Shown here: positions 38,482-48,789 of the stretch, one piece after another
How the letters are laid out: each line of letters begins with the position of its first letter
Numbering within the stretch: the stretch's first letter is position 1
Assembly: GCA_027621405.1 (NCBI GenBank)
Contig: JAQCBT010000023.1
Span: 1 to 55,025 of the forward strand
Reading direction: 5' to 3'
Length of the DNA stretch: 55,025 bases
Source of the DNA: Pseudomonadota bacterium
GTDB taxonomy: Bacteria; Pseudomonadota; Gammaproteobacteria; Pseudomonadales; Pseudohongiellaceae
Made by a program: the position numbers and the translations under genes
The notes under the pieces: model-generated
The model's input: only the letters and a program-made list of their open reading frames with translations
What the model was told of the DNA's origin: nothing
Databases searched by the model: none

Positions 38482-40437
38482 TCAAGGAAGCCGGAAGGCC
38501 ATGGTGTAGTTCACAGCATCACCACCGGGGTCGATTATTTCCATGGTCACCTGTACAGGAGTCATCACCGGCATCAGTGTCACATCACGCAAGCCCGGGT
38601 CCAGATATTCTTCCGGGAAAAACTCCCGAAGAGCGATGAGTTGATTGCTGGCAGAATTGAAGCTCAGAATCATCACAGGAAACGCCTGGGGAAACTGCGC
38701 CGTGTTCCTCATCTCAACGGCAACGATCAATGCATCTTCCCGATCCGGATGACTGCGCACTGTGAGGTTGCTGCTGGCGATTGCATCTATATTTGCATAA
38801 GCAGGAATCGTGCAGCCTAATTTTGTGCAGAGCCACTGGAACGCAGTGCGAACGAGTGGCTCCTGTGCATAGCGGTCAATCTCCCGCCAGGCGTACTGTC
38901 CTGCCAGTGTCGCACCCAGTACAAGGCATAGAATGGCCAGTACAATATTCCTGCCCCAGGAACGAGGCATGCCAGCTATCAGTTCCACGGGAGGTGTCAT
39001 GCTGCCCAGAGCCTGCAGGTGCTCCCGCGGGATTGCTTCCAGGGCATCATCGTCCTGGTATTGGGCCTGTCGCGCCCTGGCGCGTATCGCTTCTGTGGAA
39101 GTGTCGACTTCCTCCGCAGCCTCGCCTTGCTCAATCTCAACGGTCTCTGCTGCAGTGTCCTTGCCCAATATGGGTTCGCTGGCCAAGTCGTCGATTGTAG
39201 CGGTCCCGACTTGAGACCCGGCAATGCTATCGATTTCATGCGGTGCCTCAAGGTTGCCGATATCCAGGTCGATGGGCGTTTCACCAGCATCGAATCCCGG
39301 ACCATTCTCTATAGACTGAGCAAACTCGTCCTCGGCGATGGCTGCATTGAATTCTTCCGCGAGAGGCTCGGCATCATCCGGATCACCCCGGGGCGCTTCA
39401 GCAAGAAACGGCTGCGGCTCTTCACGCTGGAACGGCTGCGGCTCTTCACGCTGGAACTGCTGAGGCTCTTCACCCGGGAACTGCTGAGTCTCTTCACCCA
39501 GGGACTGCTGAGGCTCTTCATCCAAGGGTCGCTGAAGCTCTTTACTTAAGCCCTGCTCAGGCTCGTCACCTAAACCCTGTTGAGGCGCTGCCGCCTCTTC
39601 CCGCCGTGGCTCTACGGCGAAGGACACGGAGAGTGATATTTCTTCAGGCCGGTGGGGTAAGTCCTTGCGAATTGCATCCAGATCGACTGGTCGGGACTCT
39701 TCGGCCTCGACTGCTGCGCTCGCTTTAATTGCCGTCACGGAATCGAATTCATCGTCCAGTTCGCCGGCCAGTACGGCTTCTATCTCATCTTCACTGGGTT
39801 CTTCATCTGCAAACGACTGCTGCCAGCTTGTGGTGAACATGTCGCCATTGGGATTGTCCATGGCCTTGAGTTCGGCGATGGTCTGCAGGTCCTCGATGCC
39901 ATCGTATTCCTGTACGTCGTCCAGGCTCTCGTTTACTGCGGCGAAGAATTCCAGGTGGCTGCTTTCGCTGGATTGCTCAACATCCGGTTCTGGCGTCGAC
40001 GAGGTTGGTGCAAGGTCGTCAGCTTCTGCGAAGCTGGCAGTGGGCGGTTCCTCCGGGACAATGTCAGTAGGGGGTGCATGCACAATGTCATGATCCGGCC
40101 GCGAGGTCTCGGGTGTGGCTTCGACCTCCATCGGCGATTCATCAGCAGCAGGGAAGTGGGGCGGTTGCGTGTCCGGCGCCTGAATCTCGGTGTGTTCCTG
40201 CAGGGCACTTCGAGTAAGGAAAACTGCCGGATCGAAAAAGTCCTCAGGTGCATTTCCCACAAATACAGATTCATGTTCGGCGGAATCTGCAGCATCTTCC
40301 GTGAGGAAGTTTTCTTCGGCCTGGAACACCGTGAGGCAGGCGCCGCAGCGAACCTTGCCTGCAGCCAGTTCCAGTACTCGAGGATCAGTATTGAAAGTGG
40401 ATTCACAGCGTGGGCATTGAGTGACCTGAAATGCCAT
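38482..40437 (-). CDS. DUF3426 zinc-ribbon membrane protein with acidic repeat region
   Basis: A 651-aa protein. The N-terminal MJ0042-type zinc ribbon (CPRCESTFN...VRCGACLTVFQ) precedes a very long acidic Glu/Pro/Gln-rich region (about 50-470). That region includes tandem 8-residue units such as EEPQPFQR, encoded by a 24-bp minisatellite. Then come one membrane helix (IVLAILCLVLGATLAGQYAW) and a C-terminal DUF3426 domain (about 530-651). Most DUF3426 proteins are much shorter, so the middle is expanded. It lies upstream of dusB and downstream of prmA. Function unknown; the topology suggests cytoplasmic N-terminus and periplasmic C-terminus. Confidence 0.88.
   Translation of the reverse strand: MAFQVTQCPRCESTFNTDPRVLELAAGKVRCGACLTVFQAEENFLTEDAADSAEHESVFVGNAPEDFFDPAVFLTRSALQEHTEIQAPDTQPPHFPAADESPMEVEATPETSRPDHDIVHAPPTDIVPEEPPTASFAEADDLAPTSSTPEPDVEQSSESSHLEFFAAVNESLDDVQEYDGIEDLQTIAELKAMDNPNGDMFTTSWQQSFADEEPSEDEIEAVLAGELDDEFDSVTAIKASAAVEAEESRPVDLDAIRKDLPHRPEEISLSVSFAVEPRREEAAAPQQGLGDEPEQGLSKELQRPLDEEPQQSLGEETQQFPGEEPQQFQREEPQPFQREEPQPFLAEAPRGDPDDAEPLAEEFNAAIAEDEFAQSIENGPGFDAGETPIDLDIGNLEAPHEIDSIAGSQVGTATIDDLASEPILGKDTAAETVEIEQGEAAEEVDTSTEAIRARARQAQYQDDDALEAIPREHLQALGSMTPPVELIAGMPRSWGRNIVLAILCLVLGATLAGQYAWREIDRYAQEPLVRTAFQWLCTKLGCTIPAYANIDAIASSNLTVRSHPDREDALIVAVEMRNTAQFPQAFPVMILSFNSASNQLIALREFFPEEYLDPGLRDVTLMPVMTPVQVTMEIIDPGGDAVNYTMAFRLP
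39407..39598. repeat. 24-bp coding minisatellite, about 8 units
   Basis: Consecutive 24-bp units start at 39407, 39431, 39455, 39479, 39503, 39527, 39551 and 39575. The first two are identical and the similarity decays toward higher coordinates. The 24-bp period keeps the reading frame of the DUF3426 gene. Confidence 0.88.
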
Positions 40438-40535
40438 GGTGGGTAAGTAGAGAGAAGCTTCCGCGCTTGGGGATCAAAGATGTAGAGATTGTAGGTGAGA
40501 TGGGGAGAGGTTGATAGTGTTCAGCTCAGGGTGCT

Positions 40536-41417
40536 CTAGTCGCGACGAGTTCCGGAGAGTCGAACCCAGTCACCCTCCGTGACTTCCCGGTCCATGTCGA
40601 ACCAACGTCTATAACTGGCGATGAGAGCCTCGGCCTGGTCCAGCAGAATACCGGATAACACCAGGCTGCCGCCCGGCTTCACCAGCTCCGCAAGGTGATC
40701 CGCCAGTTCATGCAGCGGCTCTGCGAGGATATTGGCCAGCAATATGTCTGCCTTCACCGCAGGTAACGCATCGGGCAGGTAGGCGGTCAGTTGCCCGCTG
40801 GCGATATTGTTGCGATGGCTATTATCCACCGTGGCGGCAATGGCCTGGGCATCGTTGTCAACGGCGTGAACCGTTCGTGCGCCGAGAAGAGCGGCGGCAA
40901 TGCCCAGTACGCCCGATCCGCAGCCGTAATCGACTACTTCCTTGCCTGCCATGGGCGTGGCGGCGAGCCAGCGCAGGCAGAGTGCCGTTGTGGCATGGGT
41001 TCCGCTGCCGAAGGCCAAGCCAGGGTCGAGCATGATGTTGACGGCAGCAGGGTCTGGCGGTTCCTGCCAACTTGGGCATATCCACAGGTTCTCACCGTAT
41101 TGCATGGCCTGGAAGCTATCCATCCAGCTTCGTTCCCAGTCCTGGTCAGCCACATCTTCAACAGTGATCTGGTCCCGATTCAATACGGCAGGCTGGAAGC
41201 GTAACAGGGCGACAAGTGAGTCGAGGTCCTGCTCCTCGGCAAACAACGCGACCAGTTTAACGCTGTCCCATAATGGTGTTGCACCTGGCTCCTTTTGGAA
41301 GATCGGCTGATCCTTGTCATCGAGCAGGGTGATAGAGAGGGCGCCCTGGTCTAACAACAGGGATTCCAGCTCAGCACAATCCGCAGACCGGGTCTGGATG
41401 GCTATTTGCTTCCACAT
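40536..41417 (-). CDS. prmA: Ribosomal protein L11 methyltransferase
   Basis: Trimethylates L11 on Lys and the N-terminus. 293 aa. Seen: MLDPGLAFGSGTHATT, the SAM-binding VVDYGCGSGVLGIAAALLGA, VDNDAQAI and LLANILAEPL. It follows accC at 74 bp, as in many gammaproteobacteria; that gap contains a 9-bp tandem array. Confidence 0.97.
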   Translation of the reverse strand: MWKQIAIQTRSADCAELESLLLDQGALSITLLDDKDQPIFQKEPGATPLWDSVKLVALFAEEQDLDSLVALLRFQPAVLNRDQITVEDVADQDWERSWMDSFQAMQYGENLWICPSWQEPPDPAAVNIMLDPGLAFGSGTHATTALCLRWLAATPMAGKEVVDYGCGSGVLGIAAALLGARTVHAVDNDAQAIAATVDNSHRNNIASGQLTAYLPDALPAVKADILLANILAEPLHELADHLAELVKPGGSLVLSGILLDQAEALIASYRRWFDMDREVTEGDWVRLSGTRRD

Positions 41418-41424
41418 AGGATTT

Positions 41425-41469
41425 GGATATTGAGGATATTGAGGATATTGAGGATATTGTGGATATTGA
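41425..41469. repeat. 9-bp tandem array, 5 units
   Basis: Five units of GGATATTGA (the fourth is GGATATTGT) lie between accC and prmA, just upstream of the prmA start at 41417. A plus-strand ORF across it (Asp-Ile-Glu repeats) is an artefact of the repeat running into antisense accC. Confidence 0.92.
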
Positions 41470-41491
41470 GATAGAGGCTTGGTATCAGTAT

Positions 41492-42838
41492 TCAGGATCT
41501 GAGCTTGAGCTTCTGTTCCAGGTAATGAATATTCACACCACCTTTCTGGAATTCCGCATCCCTTACGAGGTCCTTGTGCAGGGGGATATTGCTGCGTATG
41601 CCGTCTATCAGCATCTCATCCAGGGCGATCTCCATGCGCGTCAATGCCTGTTCACGGTCCATGCCATAGCTAATCAACTTGGCAATGAGTGAATCATAGT
41701 ATGGCGGTACCTTATAGCCACTGTAGAGATGAGAGTCCACCCGGATGCCCGGTCCTCCGGGAGCATGAAACATCTTCACCTCGCCCGGGCTGGGCAGGAA
41801 GGTATTGGGATCCTCGGCATTAATGCGGCATTCGAAAGCATGGCCGGTGATGCGGATATCTTCCTGCCTGATCGACAGCGGTTGTCCACCGGCTATCAGC
41901 AATTGTTCTTTCACGATGTCGACTCCCGTAACCATTTCGGTTACCGGGTGCTCCACCTGGACCCGGGTATTCATCTCAATGAAATAGAAGCGCTCGTCTT
42001 CATAGAGGAACTCAAGCGTACCGGCACCACGGTAGTTCAGGTTTTCACAGGCCTTGATACAGGTCTCCCAGACCTCTTTGCGCACCGCATCCGGAATGCC
42101 GGGTGCGGGTGCCTCTTCGATGACCTTCTGATGCCTGCGCTGCAGCGAGCAATCGCGATCACCAAGGCAGATGGCGTTGCCCTTGCCGTCGCCGATTACC
42201 TGAATCTCCACATGTCGCGGGTTCTCGAGGAATTTTTCCAGGTACACGGTGCCGTCGCCGAAAAATGACTTGGCCTCGGTCTGGGTGACATAGATCGCCT
42301 TGAGCAGGGCGGCTTCATTGTGCACAACCCGCATACCGCGACCACCGCCACCGGCAGCCGCCTTGATAATGACCGGATATCCAATTTCCTTGGCCAGGGA
42401 CAGGGTACGTTCCTTGTTGTCATCCAGTGGGCCATTGGAGCCAGGGACGGTAGGTACACCCGCCTCTCGCATCACTTCGATAGCCGATACCTTGTCGCCC
42501 ATGAGGCGAATGGTCTCGGCCGAGGGGCCGATGAAGATGAAGCCGCTGTTCTCTACCTGTTCGGCAAAGTCCGAATTCTCGGAAAGGAAGCCATAGCCCG
42601 GATGCACGGCATCTGCGTCCGTCACCTCCATGGCACTGATGATGGCAGGAATGTTGAGATAGCTTTCGCTGGGGCTGGGAGGGCCCACGCAAACCGATTC
42701 ATCGGACAGTCGAACATGCATCAGGTCGCGATCAGCTACCGAATGCACAGCCACAGTTTTTATTCCCAGTTCCTTGCACGCACGCAATACACGAAGCGCG
42801 ATTTCGCCACGATTGGCTATGAGAACCTTATCAAGCAT
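41492..42838 (-). CDS. accC: Acetyl-CoA carboxylase biotin carboxylase subunit
   Basis: Carboxylates biotin on AccB with ATP and bicarbonate, the first step of fatty-acid synthesis. 448 aa. Seen: [14 protein letters not shown], the ATP-grasp [41 protein letters not shown], and [13 protein letters not shown]. It starts 25 bp after accB. Confidence 0.98.
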   Translation of the reverse strand: MLDKVLIANRGEIALRVLRACKELGIKTVAVHSVADRDLMHVRLSDESVCVGPPSPSESYLNIPAIISAMEVTDADAVHPGYGFLSENSDFAEQVENSGFIFIGPSAETIRLMGDKVSAIEVMREAGVPTVPGSNGPLDDNKERTLSLAKEIGYPVIIKAAAGGGGRGMRVVHNEAALLKAIYVTQTEAKSFFGDGTVYLEKFLENPRHVEIQVIGDGKGNAICLGDRDCSLQRRHQKVIEEAPAPGIPDAVRKEVWETCIKACENLNYRGAGTLEFLYEDERFYFIEMNTRVQVEHPVTEMVTGVDIVKEQLLIAGGQPLSIRQEDIRITGHAFECRINAEDPNTFLPSPGEVKMFHAPGGPGIRVDSHLYSGYKVPPYYDSLIAKLISYGMDREQALTRMEIALDEMLIDGIRSNIPLHKDLVRDAEFQKGGVNIHYLEQKLKLRS

Positions 42839-42863
42839 GATTGAAGTACCGGCAGCGAGCGAG

Positions 42864-43313
42864 TTAGACGATTGTTATGAGAGGTTGATCGAACTCGACG
42901 GGTTCACCGTCTTCAATCAGGATAGCTTCCACCACACCGGCGTGATCGGCTTCGATCTGGTTCATCATCTTCATGGCTTCCACGATGCAAACCACGTCGC
43001 CTACCTTCACGTGGGTGCCCACTTCAACGAAGGGCGGTGAAGAAGGCGAGGGTGAGCGATAGAAGGTGCCAACCATGGGTGAACTCACGACGTGGCCGCT
43101 GGTAGCAGGGGCAGAGGGCTTGTCGTCGCCGGCAACAGGGGCTGCGGCTGCCACCGGGGCCGGCGCCGCTACAACCGGTGCGCTGTAGACGGCTGGTGCG
43201 GAGCTGGAGGCGCGACTGATGCGTACGGCTTCCTCGCCTTCCTTGATTTCGATCTCGGCAATGTCCGAGGCTTCCAGTAGCTCGATTAGCTTTTTAACTT
43301 TTCTGATATCCAT
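42864..43313 (-). CDS. accB: Biotin carboxyl carrier protein of acetyl-CoA carboxylase
   Basis: 149 aa from the ATG at 43313; the frame is open upstream to 43547 but that part overlaps aroQ and has no homology. An N-terminal helical segment ([20 protein letters not shown]), a flexible Ala/Pro linker (about 36-75) and a biotinyl domain with the biotinylated Lys at about 115 in EAMKM. It follows aroQ at 22 bp. Confidence 0.97.
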   Translation of the reverse strand: MDIRKVKKLIELLEASDIAEIEIKEGEEAVRISRASSSAPAVYSAPVVAAPAPVAAAAPVAGDDKPSAPATSGHVVSSPMVGTFYRSPSPSSPPFVEVGTHVKVGDVVCIVEAMKMMNQIEADHAGVVEAILIEDGEPVEFDQPLITIV

Positions 43314-43335
43314 GGGATTTCCGTTGTTTGCCTGA

Positions 43336-43776
43336 TTAGTTCTGCAACTGTTTGAAAGCGGCCTGTAAAGCCAGTTCGTAACCCTGTGCGCCCAGCCCAA
43401 CGATGCTGCCAATGGCGATGTCGGCGAAGTAGGATTTGTGCCTGAATTCTTCGCGCTTGTGCAGGTTGGATAGATGCACTTCGATAAAGGGTATCTCGGC
43501 AGCGAGTATGGCGTCCCTGATGGCGATGCTGGTGTGAGTGAAACCACCGAAATTCACCAGCATGAAGGCCGTACCATCGGTGCGGGCCTGGTGCAGGCGA
43601 TCGATCAGTTCGCTCTCGCTGTTGCTCTGCAGGGTATGGAACTCGTGGCCGGCCGCCGTGCACTGCTGTGCCAGGCGCTGGTTGATGTCTGCAAGGGTGT
43701 CTGAGCCGTATATATGGGGTTCGCGGTGTCCCAGCAGGTTCAGGTTGGGGCCATGTAACGCGAGAATGCTCGCCAT
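43336..43776 (-). CDS. aroQ: Type II 3-dehydroquinate dehydratase
   Basis: Third step of the shikimate pathway. 146 aa from the ATG at 43776. Seen: [17 protein letters not shown] with the catalytic Arg/Tyr lid residues, [15 protein letters not shown] with the catalytic His nearby, and EVHLSN. The 162-bp leader holds inverted repeats: CCGGCAAAAT (43821-43830) with ATTTTGCCGG (43873-43882), and a small palindrome AAATGGGCCATTT near 43844-43856. A TATATT -10-like element is present without a good -35. Confidence 0.96.
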   Translation of the reverse strand: MASILALHGPNLNLLGHREPHIYGSDTLADINQRLAQQCTAAGHEFHTLQSNSESELIDRLHQARTDGTAFMLVNFGGFTHTSIAIRDAILAAEIPFIEVHLSNLHKREEFRHKSYFADIAIGSIVGLGAQGYELALQAAFKQLQN

Positions 43777-43938
43777 GCTGTTAGTCCTGTATGTTCTTCT
43801 TCGAGAAGCCGGTATAGAGTCCGGCAAAATAAGAGAAACACTGAAAATGGGCCATTTACCGCCCAATAGCAAATTTTGCCGGCATTTTCTCAGAATATAA
43901 CCGACATTTCACCCATTTTCGGGTCAATTTTAAGGCTA

Positions 43939-44463
43939 TCAGGGAGTGAGGGGGTAACTTACCCGCTGTGGTGGGTAGCAGAAACCCCAGTCTGCGCAGC
44001 CCTGGTACTCGATGACCAGAGCGGCCTGGGGGCCGGGTACCGTTGGCAGGCTGAGCTCGGCGACCACCTGCTCATAGTATGCTTCGATGTCTCCGAAAAA
44101 TTGGTCAGTCTTCTTGAGGCCATCGGGCAGGGTCACGTCGGCTTCCAGCAGTTCGCCATTCTCGCGCTGCTGCAGGGAGAAGCTGAATGCGTGTCGATAC
44201 AGGTAGTGACCGGGAGCGAGATTCCAGCTGACCTTGTATCGGCCTGGGCTGGTGGTACTTACGAAGAACGGAAAAGCCTCTTCCAGAGCCAGGGGTTGGG
44301 GCTGGGCCGAGGGATTGGCCAGGCTGGAGAATGAAGGAGGCTGGGCAGCAGCCGTTTGCAGCAACAGGCCTGCCAGCAGCCACAGAGCACAGGCTCCTGC
44401 GACGCCGGTGCGAATATGGCTGGAGAAGTGCATGAAAATCGTTGAGGTCGATTTGCCATTCAT
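43939..44463 (-). CDS. Stand-alone DsbD N-terminal (alpha) domain protein
   Basis: A 174-aa protein with a signal peptide (WLLAGLLLQTAAA|QPP) and one domain matching the periplasmic alpha domain of DsbD: the YLYR motif and, near the end, YQGCADWGFCYPP with the redox-active Cys pair. The stop codon comes about ten residues after the second Cys, right at the end of the domain. The eight-helix membrane domain and thioredoxin-like gamma domain of DsbD are absent, and no remnant is seen before aroQ. In many relatives full-length dsbD precedes aroQ-accB-accC, so this is probably a reduced or repurposed form. An ATG at 44433 is an alternative start. Confidence 0.85.
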   Translation of the reverse strand: MNGKSTSTIFMHFSSHIRTGVAGACALWLLAGLLLQTAAAQPPSFSSLANPSAQPQPLALEEAFPFFVSTTSPGRYKVSWNLAPGHYLYRHAFSFSLQQRENGELLEADVTLPDGLKKTDQFFGDIEAYYEQVVAELSLPTVPGPQAALVIEYQGCADWGFCYPPQRVSYPLTP

Positions 44464-44507
44464 ATCAATGGGACCGCTGGCTGTGGGAAAAAGTTTCCCA
44501 TCATGGT

Positions 44508-45725
44508 TTAGCCTTGCCAGCGATCGAAGACCAGGCAGGCGTTGGTGCCGCCAAACCCGAAGCTATTGGACATGATGCGATTGAGAGTCACGTCGTCCTG
44601 GCGTTCCAGGGCAATGGGCATGCCCACCGCTTCCTCGTCCAGGTTTTCGATGTTGGCCGAGGCGGCGATGAAATTGTTTTCCATCATCAGCAGGGCGTAG
44701 ATCGCTTCCTGGGCTCCGGCTGCGCCCAGTGAATGGCCGCTCAGGGACTTGGTGGAATTGATCGTGGGAATATCATCGCCGAACACTTCGCGAATCGCCT
44801 TCAACTCCGAGACATCACCGGCCGGTGTGCTGGTGCCGTGGGTATTGATGTAGTCGACGCGGCCCGGGAGATCGCCCTTGGCCATGCGCATGGCCCGTGC
44901 GCCACCCTCACCAGAAGGAGCGACCATGTCATAGCCGTCCGAGGTGGCCGCGTAACCGGTCAGCTCTGCATAGATTTTTGCACCGCGGGCCTGGGCGTGC
45001 TCCAGGGATTCGATCACCAGCATGGCACCGCCGCCGGCAATCACGAAACCATCGCGATTGGCGTCGAATGCCCTTGAGGCTTTTTCCGGCGTATCGTTGT
45101 ACTTCGTGGACAGTGCGCCCATAGCATCAAACAAATGGGACATTGACCAGTGTTCAGATTCGCCACCGCCGGCGAAGACGATGTCCTGTTTGCCCATCTG
45201 GATTAATTCTGCGGCGTTGCCTATACAGTGAGCACTGGTGGCGCAGGCGGAGGAGATGGAGTAATTCACTCCCTTGATCTTGAACGGCGTGCACAGGCAG
45301 GCTGAGACGGAACTGCTCATGGTACGTGGTACGCGGTAGGGACCAACCCGGCGCAAACCTTTCTCGCGCATGATGTCGTTGGCCTCCAATTGATCCTCGG
45401 GTGAACCGCCGCCGGAGCCTGCCACGAGACCGATGCGCTCATTGGAAATTTCGTCCAGTCCGAGGCCGGCGTCCTCTATCGCTTCCTTCATGGACAGGTA
45501 GGCATAGGCTGAGGCCTGACCCATGAAGCGATGAATCTTGCGGTCGATCAGCTCTTCGGTGTTCAGATGTACCGAACCGCTGATGTGGCTACGCATGCCG
45601 ATATCCGCGTAGGACTGATTGAAGCGTATGCCGCTTCGTCCCTGCTTCAGGGAATCCAGAACTTCACTGGCATTGTTTCCGAGGCAGGAAACGATTCCCA
45701 TTCCTGTGACTACGACCCGTTTCAT
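44508..45725 (-). CDS. fabB: 3-oxoacyl-ACP synthase I
   Basis: Elongates unsaturated fatty acids with malonyl-ACP. 405 aa. Active-site residues: nucleophile Cys in [12 protein letters not shown], His in [11 protein letters not shown], and Lys/His in [13 protein letters not shown]. The C-terminal [11 protein letters not shown] loop is present. It is 42 bp after fabA, the standard fabAB operon for anaerobic-type unsaturated fatty acid synthesis. Confidence 0.98.
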   Translation of the reverse strand: MKRVVVTGMGIVSCLGNNASEVLDSLKQGRSGIRFNQSYADIGMRSHISGSVHLNTEELIDRKIHRFMGQASAYAYLSMKEAIEDAGLGLDEISNERIGLVAGSGGGSPEDQLEANDIMREKGLRRVGPYRVPRTMSSSVSACLCTPFKIKGVNYSISSACATSAHCIGNAAELIQMGKQDIVFAGGGESEHWSMSHLFDAMGALSTKYNDTPEKASRAFDANRDGFVIAGGGAMLVIESLEHAQARGAKIYAELTGYAATSDGYDMVAPSGEGGARAMRMAKGDLPGRVDYINTHGTSTPAGDVSELKAIREVFGDDIPTINSTKSLSGHSLGAAGAQEAIYALLMMENNFIAASANIENLDEEAVGMPIALERQDDVTLNRIMSNSFGFGGTNACLVFDRWQG

Positions 45726-45767
45726 ATTTTTCTCAGCGTTAGACTCTGGTGGAGCTAAAGTGGTGGA

Positions 45768-46304
45768 TCAGAACTTCTGCTCCGGTGTGAACAGCCCGAC
45801 TTTGAGCGCCTTGGTGGTATAGATTACACGCCCATCAACTGCCACTGTACCATCGGCGATGCCCATCACCAGCTTGCGATCGATCACCCGGCTGATGTCC
45901 AGCTCATAGGTCACCTTCTTGGCATGCGGGAGGATTTCTCCGGTGAACTTTACTTCTCCCGAGCCGAGGGCGCGACCCTTGCCGGGGAAACCGCTCCAGC
46001 CGAGGAAAAACCCGACCAGTTGCCAGAGGGCGTCGAGGCCCAGGCAGCCGGGCATGACCGGGTCACCGGGAAAGTGGCAGGCGAAGAACCACAGATCGGG
46101 CTTGATATCGAGTTCGGCGACAACCTTGCCCCGGCCATACTCGCCGCCGTCGGCAGTGATTTCCGTGATGCGGTCCAGCATCAACATGTTGTCCACGGGC
46201 AGCTTCGCATTGCCGGGGCCGAACAATCTGCCGTAACCACACTCTACGAGTTCGTCGAATTCGTACGAACCCTTTGGTGTGAAAAAATCATTCCTTTCTT
46301 TCAT
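45768..46304 (-). CDS. fabA: 3-hydroxydecanoyl-ACP dehydratase/isomerase
   Basis: Introduces the cis double bond at the C10 stage. 178 aa. The catalytic His and Asp lie in [17 protein letters not shown], and the C-terminus has the strand [17 protein letters not shown] in pattern. It is divergent from manC across a 186- to 195-bp gap in which I see no clear regulator site. Confidence 0.98.
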   Translation of the reverse strand: MKERNDFFTPKGSYEFDELVECGYGRLFGPGNAKLPVDNMLMLDRITEITADGGEYGRGKVVAELDIKPDLWFFACHFPGDPVMPGCLGLDALWQLVGFFLGWSGFPGKGRALGSGEVKFTGEILPHAKKVTYELDISRVIDRKLVMGIADGTVAVDGRVIYTTKALKVGLFTPEQKF

Positions 46305-46499
46305 AGCGTCCTGTAGAACCTGTATCTACAAGGGCAGGGAGTTTATCGTCATATAAGCAAATAATCGACCGAAATTGGTCCGTTGGCAGGGTCACGGGAT
46401 ATTCGGAGAATGGACGAATGAGCACCGGGCCCCGGGCCGTCTTTATTCCTGTCACAGATAATTTGGTACCATTGCCGCCTCATTCAGCTGGTGTCAATT

Positions 46500-47912
46500 A
46501 TGCTCTATCCGCTCATTCTGGCCGGTGGCGTGGGAACGCGCTTATGGCCAATGTCCCGGGCATCGCTCCCCAAGCAATTTATCGATCTGCTGCCAGGGCA
46601 GGGCTCCCTGTTCCAGGCCACCCTGGATCGCCTGCAGGGTCTGGCGGATTGCGCGGCCCCTACTATCGTCTGTAATGCTGACCATCGATTCCTGGTGGCG
46701 GAACAATTGCGCCTCGCCGGTAAGGAGGATGCCCGCATCCTGCTGGAACCCTGTGGGCGAAACACTGCTCCGGCCATCGCTATCGCAGCCCTGGCGATAC
46801 GGGACGTCGATCCGGACGCTACTCTGCTGGTGCTGCCGGCCGATCATCTGATAGCCGACACCGACAGTTTCCTCGAAGCGGTGAGCGTTGCTAGTCATCT
46901 CTCCGTTGAGAACTATCTGGTTACCTTTGGAATAGTGCCAGATGTCCCAGAAACAGGGTATGGTTACATAAAGCGTGGCGAAGAATTGCCTGATTGTCCA
47001 GGATTCAGGGTGGATCGATTCGTCGAGAAACCTGATGCTGGCACGGCTAAATCGTACCTCGATGCTGGAGATTTCTACTGGAATAGCGGCATGTTCCTGT
47101 TCCGGGCTGATCGTTATCTGAAAGAGCTGGAAACCCACGCCGGCGATATTTACGATTGCTGCCTGCAAGCCCATCACAACATCAGCAAGGGCGATGATTT
47201 CCTGGCCATTCCCGAGAAAGAATTCGCGGCGTGTCGCAGCGACTCCATTGATTATGCGGTGATGGAGAAAACCAGTGAGGCGGCGATTGTTCCCCTCGAC
47301 GCGGGCTGGAGTGATCTCGGTTCCTGGGAGGCGCTCTGGCAGGCCCAGAAGCAGGACGAAGCCGGTAATATAATCAGTGGCGATGTGCTCACGGAATCTG
47401 TGACTGACTGTTACATCAGTGCGAAGACGCGACTGGTTGCGGTCCTGGGGCTAAAGGATACCGTCATCGTCGAGAGTGGCGACGCCGTGTTGGTGGCAGA
47501 CAAGTCTCGCAGCCAGGATGTGAAGAGGCTCGCTGACGTCCTGGCGGCGCAAAATCGCAAGGAGATTGAGCATCCGCCACTGGTACGGCGACCCTGGGGT
47601 ACCTTCGAATCATTGGGCGCAGGCGATGGCTACCAGGTTAAACACATCGTGGTGAACCCCGGTGCAGCGATCTCGCTACAGCGCCACCAGCACCGATCCG
47701 AACACTGGACGGTAATTCGGGGCCAGGCCTTGATTCACTGTGACGGCAAGGAATTTGCATTGGATATCAACGAATCAACGTTCATTCCCCAGGGCAGTAA
47801 ACACAGGCTGAGCAACAGGGGAGCCGACCCGGTGGAAATCGTCGAAGTCCAGGTCGGTAGCTATCTCGGAGAAGACGATATCGAGCGCTTCGAAGATCTA
47901 TATGGCCGTTGA
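46500..47912 (+). CDS. manC: Mannose-1-phosphate guanylyltransferase / mannose-6-phosphate isomerase
   Basis: Makes GDP-mannose for polysaccharides. 470 aa from the ATG at 46500 (GTG at 46491 also in frame). An N-terminal nucleotidyltransferase domain (LILAGGVGTRLWPMSR, LPKQF, FVEKPDAGTA, NSGMFLFRAD) and a C-terminal cupin with the isomerase metal site (SLQRHQHRSEHWTVI). It heads the plus-strand manC-galU-phosphomannomutase group. Confidence 0.95.
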   Translation: MLYPLILAGGVGTRLWPMSRASLPKQFIDLLPGQGSLFQATLDRLQGLADCAAPTIVCNADHRFLVAEQLRLAGKEDARILLEPCGRNTAPAIAIAALAIRDVDPDATLLVLPADHLIADTDSFLEAVSVASHLSVENYLVTFGIVPDVPETGYGYIKRGEELPDCPGFRVDRFVEKPDAGTAKSYLDAGDFYWNSGMFLFRADRYLKELETHAGDIYDCCLQAHHNISKGDDFLAIPEKEFAACRSDSIDYAVMEKTSEAAIVPLDAGWSDLGSWEALWQAQKQDEAGNIISGDVLTESVTDCYISAKTRLVAVLGLKDTVIVESGDAVLVADKSRSQDVKRLADVLAAQNRKEIEHPPLVRRPWGTFESLGAGDGYQVKHIVVNPGAAISLQRHQHRSEHWTVIRGQALIHCDGKEFALDINESTFIPQGSKHRLSNRGADPVEIVEVQVGSYLGEDDIERFEDLYGR

Positions 47913-47946
47913 TTGAGCCAAACTCATCAAACCCAGTGGAAACAAT

Positions 47947-48789
47947 ATGACTGTTATCAAGAAGTGCCTCTTCCCTGCCGCAGGCTATGGAACCCGGTTC
48001 CTGCCAGCCACCAAGGCCATGCCGAAAGAAATGTTGCCGATCGTGACCAAGCCCCTCATCCAATATGGTGTCGAGGAGGCTATGGAGGCAGGTATCACCG
48101 ATATGGCAATCGTGACTGGCCGGGGCAAGCGAGCTTTGGAAGATCACTTCGATATCAGCTACGAACTGGAGCATCAGATAGCCGGTTCCGACAAGGAGAG
48201 TCTACTGAGCGGAACCCGTGAAGTGATGGAACAATGCAATTTCTCTTACACCCGCCAGGTGGAGATGAAAGGCCTGGGCCACGCAATACTGGTGGGTGGG
48301 CGCCTGATCGGCCCCGAACCATTCGCCGTGATACTGGCTGACGACTACTGCGTCACCGAGAGTGGAGATGGTGTGCTAACCCAGATGGTGAAACTTTATG
48401 CACAATATCAGTGCAGTATCGTGGCCATCGAGGAAGTGCCAAAGGATGAAACCTATAAGTACGGAGTAATCGAGGGCACTGAAGAGGCAGAAGGGATTTT
48501 CCGCATCAGCAATATGGTGGAGAAGCCCGCGCCGGAGGATGCCCCCAGCAATCTTGCCATCATTGGTCGTTACATCCTGACCCCGGATATATTCCAGATC
48601 ATCGAAGAAACCCCACCGGGCAAGAATGGCGAGATGCAGATCACCGATGCCCTGCTCGCACAAGCCAAACAGGGCAGGGTAATAGGCTACAAGTTCAGGG
48701 GTCGGCGCTTCGACTGCGGCAGTGTGGCCGGATTTATCGATGCCACGAACTACACCTATCAAAAGGAACAGGAACAGGCAAAGGAATGA
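47947..48789 (+). CDS. galU: UTP-glucose-1-phosphate uridylyltransferase
   Basis: Makes UDP-glucose. 280 aa. Seen: [41 protein letters not shown], and [18 protein letters not shown]. It starts 34 bp after manC and overlaps the next gene by 4 bp. Confidence 0.98.
   Translation: MTVIKKCLFPAAGYGTRFLPATKAMPKEMLPIVTKPLIQYGVEEAMEAGITDMAIVTGRGKRALEDHFDISYELEHQIAGSDKESLLSGTREVMEQCNFSYTRQVEMKGLGHAILVGGRLIGPEPFAVILADDYCVTESGDGVLTQMVKLYAQYQCSIVAIEEVPKDETYKYGVIEGTEEAEGIFRISNMVEKPAPEDAPSNLAIIGRYILTPDIFQIIEETPPGKNGEMQITDALLAQAKQGRVIGYKFRGRRFDCGSVAGFIDATNYTYQKEQEQAKE

Noticed and set aside
41423..41692. Asp-Ile-Glu repeat protein
   Set aside because: Its N-terminus is the 9-bp array and the rest is antisense to accC.
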